Assembly: GCA_002435585.1 (NCBI GenBank)
Contig: DJDY01000049.1
Span: 1 to 5,053, forward strand
Source: Lachnospira sp. UBA5912
Lineage (GTDB): Bacteria > Bacillota > Clostridia > Lachnospirales > Lachnospiraceae
DNA: 5,053 bases
Direction of reading: 5' to 3'
Shown one piece after another: positions 1 to 5,053 of the stretch. A program made the translations under genes and the position numbers. Position 1 is the stretch's first letter. Each line of letters starts with the position of its first letter. Under the pieces are notes generated by a model that was not told the origin of the DNA, did no database searches, and was given only the letters and a program-made list of their open reading frames with translations.

Positions 1-107
1 AAAATGGCTCAAGCAGTACACTCTCTGCCTGCATAAGTCCATTTCTACCTACAGGGCAGTAAGAAATGGACTTATGCAGGCAGAGAGTGTACTGCTTGAG
101 CCATTTT
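1..107. repeat. Perfect 46-bp inverted repeat, probable contig-end foldback
   Basis: Bases 1-46 are the exact reverse complement of bases 62-107, with a 15-nt loop (47-61). The right arm encodes conserved EF-G-type sequence (RNGLMQAESVLLEP) and so is the original copy. The loop reads TYRAV in the same frame and also fits the family. The left arm, although open in that frame, gives KWLKQYTLCLHKSIS, which does not resemble the end of EF-G domain IV. The simplest reading is that the true sequence begins at about 47 and that 1-46 is an inverted copy made by strand switching during amplification, library preparation or assembly. A real genomic inversion or hairpin is possible but less likely, because the arms are identical and lie at the very edge of the window. 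Confidence 0.93.
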
Positions 108-1174
108 ATGAATTTACACTTATACTTGACAGGCAGTATATAGGCAGGGCTATGACTGACTTTGAGAGAATGGGTGCGCAGTTTGAGATTAACGATAATG
201 GTGATGAGGCTGTAATAAAGGGTACTGGTCCTGTTGCAACTATTGGTAATTATCAGGCAGAGGTTAATGCGTACACCAAGGGAAAGGGAGTATTAAGCCT
301 TAAAATGTCCGGCTACAGACCTTGCCATAACACAGATGAAGTTATTGAGCAAATCGGATACGAAGCTGAGAGAGATACAAGAAATCCAGCAGATTCAGTA
401 TTCTGTGCGCACGGCTCAGGCTTTAATGTGCCTTGGTATGAAGTTAAGGATTATGCCCACGTTGACAGCGTGCTTAACCCAGCAGGAACTAATGAAAATG
501 TAGTGCTAGCACCAAAAGAAGCGGCAAGAACTGTATCTGATGAATGGATTGGAACAGAGGAAGTTGACAGAATACTGGCACAGACATATTTTGCTAACAG
601 CAGGGGTGATAATGAAAGACGTAAGATGTCTAAAAGAAAAGCCTCTGATGAAATGGGAAGATATGTGACAGCCTCAGGAAGTGGAAGCTATAATAATGGA
701 CAGTATAAAGCTTCACAGTCTAAGAAGCAGACAAATTCAATACCATATCTTCTTGTAGATGGCTATAATATAATACATGCGTGGAGCGAGCTTGAGGAAT
801 TATCAAGAATTAATATGGACAGCGCAAGGGATAAGCTTCTTGATATAATGTGCAATTATCAGGGAATGAAGAAGTGTGAGCTTATTGTTGTATTTGATGC
901 TTACAGGGTATCGGGACATCAGGAGGAATACATAGATTATCATAATATCCACGTTGTATACACGAAAGAGGCAGAAACGGCAGACCATTATATAGAAAAG
1001 TTTGCACATGAGAATGGAAAGAAATATAATATAACAGTTGCTACATCAGATGGACTTGAGCAGGTTATTATCCGAGGAGCAGGCTGTCTTTTGTATTCTG
1101 CAAGAGAATTTGAGAAAGAGGTAAAAGCTATGGAGGAGCATATCCGCAGCGACTACCTTAACAGGACATATTGA
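47..1174 (+). CDS. TetM/EF-G-like translational GTPase C-terminus fused to NYN (YacP/Rae1-like) endoribonuclease, 5' truncated
   Basis: Residues are numbered from the internal ATG at 74, which is not the true start. TYRAVRNGLMQAESVLLEP aligns with the end of EF-G/TetM domain IV, where EF-G also has VLLEP. Residues 8-85 are domain V (YIGRAMTDFERMGA, then NAYTKGKGVLSLKMSGY), matching the Tet(M) C-terminus. Residues 84-135 contain CH (84-85) and SVFCAHGSGFNVPW (108-121), which Tet(M) lacks. About 135-222 is a polar linker rich in Lys, Ser, Gly and Gln. Residues 224-355 are a NYN/PIN-like domain close to Bacillus Rae1: LLVDGYNII (D229), VVFDAYRVSG (D275), TKEAETADHYIEK (D304), VATSDGLEQ (D326) and SARE (342-345). 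D229 and D304 correspond to the Rae1 catalytic Asp7 and Asp81, so the nuclease looks intact. Rae1 cuts mRNA in the ribosomal A site. The G domain and domains II-III lie outside the window. The next gene follows after 25 nt. Ribosome-coupled mRNA cleavage is inferred; tetracycline resistance is not shown. Confidence 0.9.
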   Translation, partial: TYRAVRNGLMQAESVLLEPFYEFTLILDRQYIGRAMTDFERMGAQFEINDNGDEAVIKGTGPVATIGNYQAEVNAYTKGKGVLSLKMSGYRPCHNTDEVIEQIGYEAERDTRNPADSVFCAHGSGFNVPWYEVKDYAHVDSVLNPAGTNENVVLAPKEAARTVSDEWIGTEEVDRILAQTYFANSRGDNERRKMSKRKASDEMGRYVTASGSGSYNNGQYKASQSKKQTNSIPYLLVDGYNIIHAWSELEELSRINMDSARDKLLDIMCNYQGMKKCELIVVFDAYRVSGHQEEYIDYHNIHVVYTKEAETADHYIEKFAHENGKKYNITVATSDGLEQVIIRGAGCLLYSAREFEKEVKAMEEHIRSDYLNRTY

Positions 1175-1199
1175 TTAATAGGAATCGAGGTTATGGATT

Positions 1200-2627
1200 A
1201 TGAGTACATTATGGGTTATAGGTGATTCGACACTTAGCAGTTTTGAGGATAAGTATTATTATCCAAGATATGGATATGGAACGATGCTTGGTAAATATCT
1301 TAATGATAATATCAAAGTTTCTAATATTGCTCTTTCAGGCAGAAGCTCTAAAAGCTACACAACGGAGCCACAGTATAAGGAACTTCTTAATGGTATGAAA
1401 AAAGGAGATTTTCTTATCATAGGTTTTGGACATAATGATGAGAAAACAGAGGAGTCAAGATTCACCAATGCCAATGGAGATTATAAAACAGAAGGCTCTT
1501 TTGCACATTCTCTTTATACTAATTACATTTCAAAGGCTGATGAGGCAGGATGTAAGACAATTCTGTGTACACCTATAGTAAGAAGGACACCAACAGGAGA
1601 GTGGAATGATACATTATTGCATATAACACATGATATTGGTGGCTTTGAAGGTGGAGATTATCCAGAAGCAATCAGGAAGCTAGGAAGAACACTTGATATA
1701 CCAGTTGTTGACATGACACAAAAGACTCATGAAGTCTATGACAGGCTTGGTGCTGATAATACAATATATCTTCATGCATGGCCATCCAACAATAAGCTTA
1801 GTGTAGACAACACTCATACTAACATATGGGGTGCAAGGGTAAACGCATATATGGTTATGTCAGCTGTTAAAGAGTTGAACATAACTGGTTTGTCTGAAAA
1901 TGTAGTTAACTTATCAGAAAATCCTTTGGAATATAAAGATAAATATCTTGTATCTAATACAGATTACAAACCTGTAATATTCAGCGATAAGCTGGAGAAA
2001 AGCAGACTTTTTAAAGATTATGGCGAATACAGGGGAACTGTTTTTGGCGATGTTACAGATGATATCAATAAAGATAATTTCACATTGGAAACAGATAAAG
2101 ATGGCAATATGCATATAGCTGTCAGAAACAATAAAGGTAAGATATCGGCGGTTACAGATGGAATTGCCATGTACTACAGACAGGTAGATGTCAATAAGAA
2201 TTTCAGACTTAGTGCTAAAGTAAGGGTTAATAAATTATTTTCCAATGATCAGGTATCGTTCGGGCTTATGGTAAGGGATGACTGTTATATAGATGAGAGT
2301 ATGCCTGATATTCTTGGTGATTATGTGGCAGCAGCACCTTTGTGTATAACAAGAAAAGAGAACACAGTAGGAACATATGCAAGAAAGAGCGGTGTACTCG
2401 TACATGGACCTGTAACCGGTTTTGCCATAGAAGAGGGAAAAGAATATAATCTTACACTTGCTTCATCCCAGGATGGATATATGGCACAGTTTGCAGATGG
2501 ACCAGAGGTTACAGGTGGATATGATTTCAAGCTTACAGCTATAGATCCAAAGCATGTATATGTTGGTATGTTTGCATCAAGGAATGCTGATGTGACATTT
2601 TATGATATTGATTTTAAGCAGTTGTAA
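1200..2627 (+). CDS. SGNH/GDSL esterase, rhamnogalacturonan acetylesterase-like (CE12 type), with C-terminal beta-sandwich-like domain
   Basis: A 475-residue protein that probably removes acetyl groups from pectin-type oligosaccharides. All SGNH blocks are visible: GDST with Ser10 as nucleophile (8-11), the block II Gly in SGRSS (Gly47), GHND with Asn79 (77-80), and DNTH with Asp203 and His206 completing the triad. The order and the D-x-T-H-T form fit rhamnogalacturonan acetylesterases (carbohydrate esterase family 12). The catalytic domain ends near 230. Residues about 260-475 form a second domain, with SNDQVSFGLMVRDD (348-361) and GDYVAAAPL (373-381). It resembles beta-sandwich accessory domains of clostridial pectin-acting enzymes, recalled from memory and not searched. 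There is no signal peptide: the N-terminus MSTLWVIGDS goes straight into the first strand, so the enzyme is probably cytoplasmic and would act on imported oligosaccharides. GAGG at 1187-1190, 9 nt before the ATG, supports this start. The 25-nt gap after gene 1 suggests co-transcription. The exact substrate is uncertain. Confidence 0.85.
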   Translation: MSTLWVIGDSTLSSFEDKYYYPRYGYGTMLGKYLNDNIKVSNIALSGRSSKSYTTEPQYKELLNGMKKGDFLIIGFGHNDEKTEESRFTNANGDYKTEGSFAHSLYTNYISKADEAGCKTILCTPIVRRTPTGEWNDTLLHITHDIGGFEGGDYPEAIRKLGRTLDIPVVDMTQKTHEVYDRLGADNTIYLHAWPSNNKLSVDNTHTNIWGARVNAYMVMSAVKELNITGLSENVVNLSENPLEYKDKYLVSNTDYKPVIFSDKLEKSRLFKDYGEYRGTVFGDVTDDINKDNFTLETDKDGNMHIAVRNNKGKISAVTDGIAMYYRQVDVNKNFRLSAKVRVNKLFSNDQVSFGLMVRDDCYIDESMPDILGDYVAAAPLCITRKENTVGTYARKSGVLVHGPVTGFAIEEGKEYNLTLASSQDGYMAQFADGPEVTGGYDFKLTAIDPKHVYVGMFASRNADVTFYDIDFKQL

Positions 2628-2632
2628 AAAAT

Positions 2633-2673
2633 AAAAAATGTTTCTGATTATAGTTTATAGTGAAGGATTTTTT
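2633..2673 (+). terminator. Weak AT-rich candidate intrinsic terminator
   Basis: An A-tract (2633-2638) six bases after the esterase stop is followed by an imperfect hairpin and a run of six T (2668-2673). AAAAAAT (2633-2639) pairs with ATTTTTT (2667-2673), TTTC (2641-2644) with GAAG (2662-2665, one G-U), and ATTATA (2647-2652) with TATAGT (2656-2661, one G-U) around a GTT loop. The stem is poor in GC and interrupted by a mismatch and a bulge, so it may be a weak or leaky terminator, or just AT-rich sequence. Its position between two gene pairs makes a terminator reasonable. Confidence 0.3.
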
Positions 2674-2699
2674 ACCCTGGAAATCATATTTATTATAAA

Positions 2700-2733
2700 T
2701 TATGTGAAATATTATATAAAATTTTATGTGAAA
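2700..2733 (+). repeat. Direct repeat TTATGTGAAA x2
   Basis: The 10-mer TTATGTGAAA occurs exactly at 2700-2709 and 2724-2733, a 24-nt period or a little over two helical turns. The second copy ends 24 nt before the extended -10 element at 2758. Same-face spacing upstream of a promoter is compatible with paired binding sites for a regulator. The region is so AT-rich that chance is a real alternative. Confidence 0.35.
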
Positions 2734-2735
2734 CT

Positions 2736-2766
2736 GATACAACTCTCACAAATTATATGTTATACT
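2736..2766 (+). promoter_or_regulatory. Candidate extended -10 promoter for the nuclease/lipid kinase pair
   Basis: TGTTATACT at 2758-2766 is an extended -10 element (TG, one base, then TATACT, one mismatch from TATAAT). The best -35-like hexamer is GATACA at 2736-2741, with three matches to TTGACA and a 19-nt spacer. This is weak, but extended -10 promoters tolerate a poor -35. Transcription would start near 2773, giving a leader of about 88 nt that includes the inverted repeat at 2805-2838. Assignment is by eye. Confidence 0.42.
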
Positions 2767-2804
2767 AGACATACCGATAATAGTATTCAGACAATAACAT
2801 GACG

Positions 2805-2838
2805 AATATTATATAGTACGTACAAATCATATAATATT
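2805..2838. repeat. Perfect 10-bp inverted repeat in the leader of the beta-CASP nuclease gene
   Basis: AATATTATAT (2805-2814) is the exact reverse complement of ATATAATATT (2829-2838). The 14-nt loop contains the self-complementary GTACGTAC (2816-2823). The element ends five bases before the Shine-Dalgarno sequence at 2844. As RNA it would be an AU-only hairpin next to the ribosome binding site; as DNA it is a symmetric operator-like site. No regulator can be named. Confidence 0.5.
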
Positions 2839-2843
2839 AATCC

Positions 2844-2849
2844 GGAGGG
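2844..2849 (+). promoter_or_regulatory. Ribosome binding site that decides the nuclease start
   Basis: GGAGGG at 2844-2849 is a strong Shine-Dalgarno sequence. It lies 11 nt before the ATG at 2861 but only 2 nt before the in-frame TTG at 2852. The ATG is therefore the better start, although the spacing is slightly long. Confidence 0.8.
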
Positions 2850-2860
2850 AGTTGAAGCTT

Positions 2861-4474
2861 ATGAAACTTACTTTTTTAGGAGCAGATCACGAAGTTACAG
2901 GAAGCTGTCACTATCTATGTGTTGGAGATAAGAATGTGCTTATAGATTGTGGCATGGAGCAGGGAAACGATGTATATGAGAATCAGGAGCTGCCTATACC
3001 AGCATCTGATGTTGATTATGTTCTTCTTACACACGCACATATAGATCATTCAGGACTTATACCTCTTCTTTATGTGAATGGATTCAGAGGTAAGATATAT
3101 TGCACAGAGGCAACAGTACAGCTGTGTGATATTATGTTAAGAGATAGTGCACATATCCAGATGTTCGAAGCTGAGTGGCGTAACAGGAAGGCTAAGCGTT
3201 CTAATGGAACACTTAAAGAGTTCATACCATTATATGATGCCAAGGCAGTATATGAGGTTATGAAACAGTTTGTCGGAGTTAAATACGATGAGATAATAAC
3301 AATAGATGATAATATAAGCGTTAGATTTGAAGATGTAGGACATCTGCTTGGTTCTGCAAGTATCGAGGTGTGGGCAAAGGAAGAAACTGCTGATGGAGAA
3401 GTGTCTAAGAAGATAGTATTCTCAGGTGATATAGGCAATATTAACAAGCCAATAACGAAAGACCCCTATATGGTTTCTGATGCAGATTATGTTGTTATGG
3501 AATCAACATATGGAAACAGAAGCCATAATGGAACACCGGATTACGTTAAAGAACTTGTAAGTGTATTCAAAAGAACTTTTGACAGAGGCGGTAATGTTGT
3601 TATACCTTCATTTGCAGTTGGAAGAACACAGGAGCTTTTATATCATATAAGAAAGATAAAAGCAGAGCATCTTATCGACAGGGATTTTGATGTGTATGTT
3701 GATAGTCCTCTTGCAATAGAGGCTACAGAGGTCTTTAGCAAGAATGTTGAACAGTGCTTTGATGATGAAGCTATTGAACTTGTAAAGCAGGGGATTAATC
3801 CATTGTCTTTCCCAGGACTCAAATATGCCATATCAAGTGAGGAATCAAAGATGATTAACTTTGATCCGAATCCTAAAGTTATAATATCAGCCTCAGGTAT
3901 GTGTGAAGCTGGACGTATCAGGCATCATCTTAAGCATAATCTGTGGAGACCTGAGTGTACAGTCCTGTTTGTTGGATATCAGGCAAATGGAACAACAGGA
4001 CGTATAATAGTTGACGGAATAGATGAGATTAAGCTTTTTGGTGAGCCTATACAGGTGAAGGCAGAGATAGCACAGCTGCCAGGTTCAAGTGGTCATGCTG
4101 ATAAAGATGGACTTATAAGATGGATAAGCGCATTTAAGAATAAGCCAAAGAAAGTATTTGTTGTACATGGAGAAGACAGCGTATGTGAAGAATTCACAGA
4201 GTGCCTTAAGAAAGAGCATGGTTTTGATGCTTATGCTCCATATACAGGTGGTGCTTTTGATCTGGCAACAGGAAGCATGATAACAGAAGGCAACAAGGAA
4301 AAGAAGAGCAGAAGAACAACTGTTAATAAGCGTAATAAGAGTATATATGACAGACTTGTTGCAGCAGGCAAGCATCTGATGACAGTTATTATGCATAATG
4401 AGGGTGGAGCTAATAAAGATCTTGCTAAGTTCACAGACCAGATTAATTCGTTGTGTGACAAGTGGGACAGATAA
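2861..4474 (+). CDS. Beta-CASP metallo-beta-lactamase RNA nuclease (CPSF/YSH1-like, COG1236 type)
   Basis: A 537-residue cytoplasmic protein with a complete two-metal active site. The MBL motifs are Asp29 (LIDCG), THAHIDH with His58, His60, Asp62 and His63, GHLLGSA with His161, and FSGDIG with Asp190. The beta-CASP motifs follow: A at Glu214 (ESTYGNR), B at His412 (SSGHAD) and C at His436 (VVHGE). The form THAHIDHSG, rather than HGHEDHIGG, places it with CPSF73/TTHA0252-like nucleases instead of RNase J. Such enzymes hydrolyse RNA as endo- and/or exonucleases; the substrate here is unknown. After the RMMBL region (about 395-465) there is a C-terminal tail of about 70 residues with a basic cluster (NKEKKSRRTTVNKRNK, 478-493) and a helix-like end (VAAGKHLMTVIMHNEGGANKDLAKF). 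The start is ATG 2861, set by GGAGGG at 2844. The lipid kinase gene follows after 28 nt, probably on the same transcript. Confidence 0.92.
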   Translation: MKLTFLGADHEVTGSCHYLCVGDKNVLIDCGMEQGNDVYENQELPIPASDVDYVLLTHAHIDHSGLIPLLYVNGFRGKIYCTEATVQLCDIMLRDSAHIQMFEAEWRNRKAKRSNGTLKEFIPLYDAKAVYEVMKQFVGVKYDEIITIDDNISVRFEDVGHLLGSASIEVWAKEETADGEVSKKIVFSGDIGNINKPITKDPYMVSDADYVVMESTYGNRSHNGTPDYVKELVSVFKRTFDRGGNVVIPSFAVGRTQELLYHIRKIKAEHLIDRDFDVYVDSPLAIEATEVFSKNVEQCFDDEAIELVKQGINPLSFPGLKYAISSEESKMINFDPNPKVIISASGMCEAGRIRHHLKHNLWRPECTVLFVGYQANGTTGRIIVDGIDEIKLFGEPIQVKAEIAQLPGSSGHADKDGLIRWISAFKNKPKKVFVVHGEDSVCEEFTECLKKEHGFDAYAPYTGGAFDLATGSMITEGNKEKKSRRTTVNKRNKSIYDRLVAAGKHLMTVIMHNEGGANKDLAKFTDQINSLCDKWDR

Positions 4475-4502
4475 AATAAGCGCAAAAGAATGGAGGAATA
4501 TC

Positions 4503-5053
4503 ATGAAAAAGATGCTTTTTGTATTTAACCCGAATTCGGGTAAAGCACAGCTTAAGAATTCACTAATGAAGATTATTCAGATATTCTCCAATGCAGATTA
4601 CGAGGTTACTGTGTATCCTACGAAAGCAGCATTAGATGGATATGAAAAAATAAAGGCTTCTAAGGGCTTATATGATATTATAGTATGTAGTGGTGGCGAT
4701 GGTACATTAAACGAGGTTGTGTCTGCAGTTATAACATATGGAGATGCAAAGGTGCCTGTTGGGTATATTCCAAGCGGCTCAACGAATGATTTCGCTAAAA
4801 GTCTTGGTATACCATCAGATAAAATAAGAGCCGCATATAATGTTGTAAGCGGGGAAAGTTTCCCATGTGATATTGGAATTGCAAATGACAGACGATATTT
4901 TAATTATGTGGCAGCATTTGGTGCATTTACAGATGTTGCATATGAGACACCACAGGATCTTAAGAATATGTTTGGACATCAGGCATATGTTATAGAAGGT
5001 GCCAAGAGACTCCTTAACCTTAAAGCATATAAGATGAAAGTGACTTCAAGCAG
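4503..5053 (+). CDS. Diacylglycerol kinase / YegS-type lipid kinase, N-terminal part (truncated by window end)
   Basis: 183 complete codons are present and the frame is still open at the edge. The family is usually about 290-310 residues, so roughly 60 percent is seen. It is an ATP-dependent lipid kinase that probably phosphorylates diacylglycerol to phosphatidate in membrane lipid turnover; related members use other lipids. Family motifs are NPNSG (9-13), the nucleotide-binding GGDGT (64-68), PSGSTNDFA (90-98), CDIG (122-125) and FNYVAAFGAFTDVAYETPQ (133-151). No signal peptide or membrane segment is seen, which is normal for these peripheral membrane enzymes. GGAGG at 4492-4496, 6 nt before ATG 4503, supports the start. 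It sits 28 nt behind the nuclease gene with no visible promoter or terminator between them, so an operon is likely. The functional link to the nuclease is unclear. Confidence 0.92.
   Translation, partial: MKKMLFVFNPNSGKAQLKNSLMKIIQIFSNADYEVTVYPTKAALDGYEKIKASKGLYDIIVCSGGDGTLNEVVSAVITYGDAKVPVGYIPSGSTNDFAKSLGIPSDKIRAAYNVVSGESFPCDIGIANDRRYFNYVAAFGAFTDVAYETPQDLKNMFGHQAYVIEGAKRLLNLKAYKMKVTSS

Noticed and set aside
74..76. ATG at 74 as the true start of the first gene
   Set aside because: It falls within conserved EF-G domain IV sequence (TYRAVRNGLMQAES), the frame is open upstream, and no Shine-Dalgarno sequence precedes it. The gene is truncated at its 5' end.
47..1174. Tetracycline resistance gene (tetM class)
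   Set aside because: The similarity is to the broader family. The nuclease fusion and the divergent domain V argue against a simple resistance call, and the diagnostic domains are outside the window.
1193..1225. Overlapping 10-codon ORF (MDYEYIMGYR) starting 7 nt before the esterase ATG
   Set aside because: AGGAA at 1180-1184 could serve it, but the peptide is tiny and featureless and the esterase start has its own GAGG. Probably incidental.
2830..2835. Perfect TATAAT as a -10 box
   Set aside because: Transcription would begin at about 2842, inside or next to the Shine-Dalgarno sequence, and no -35 lies at normal spacing. The hexamer is part of the inverted repeat.
2852..2860. In-frame TTG at 2852 as the nuclease start
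   Set aside because: It lies only 2 nt after GGAGGG, whereas ATG 2861 has workable spacing and begins directly with the expected first strand (MKLTFLGA).
3070..3447. 125-codon open frame on the minus strand
   Set aside because: It lies entirely within the clear beta-CASP nuclease gene, and its Ser/Leu-rich translation is typical of an antisense shadow.
4085..4504. 139- and 84-codon minus-strand open frames (4085-4504 and 4231-4485)
   Set aside because: They overlap the 3' end of the nuclease gene in antisense and resemble no family. The hydrophobic runs come from reading AT-rich codons in reverse.

Overview
The window looks like a low-GC Firmicute chromosome, most likely a gut clostridium of the Lachnospiraceae type. 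The grounds are AT-rich coding sequence with many AGA, ATA and TAT codons, GGAGG-type ribosome binding sites, short intergenic gaps, and the particular protein families present. This assignment is inference; no rRNA or marker gene is present.

Layout, all genes on the + strand. Positions 1-107 form a perfect 46-bp inverted repeat around a 15-nt loop. Its right arm is coding sequence, so the left arm is probably a foldback artefact at a contig end. From 47 to 1174 runs the 3' part of a gene for a TetM/EF-G-like ribosomal GTPase (end of domain IV plus domain V). It is fused through a Cys/His-containing segment and a flexible linker to a C-terminal NYN (YacP/Rae1-like) endoribonuclease domain. 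After 25 nt comes an SGNH/GDSL esterase of the rhamnogalacturonan acetylesterase type with a C-terminal beta-sandwich-like domain (1200-2627). A very AT-rich 233-nt gap (2628-2860) holds a weak candidate terminator, a direct repeat, an extended -10 promoter candidate and a perfect 10-bp inverted repeat just before the next ribosome binding site. Then come a beta-CASP metallo-beta-lactamase RNA nuclease (2861-4474) and, 28 nt later, the 5' part of a diacylglycerol-kinase/YegS-type lipid kinase (4503 to window end).

The first two genes look like one transcription unit and the last two like a second one. No shared pathway is evident across all four. Genes 1 and 3 both concern RNA and translation: an A-site-type endonuclease carried on a ribosome-binding translation factor, and a CPSF/RNase J superfamily nuclease. 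The esterase and lipid kinase look like unrelated neighbours. The most interesting item is the translational GTPase-Rae1 fusion, which would physically couple a factor that enters the ribosomal A site to a nuclease family known to cut mRNA there.
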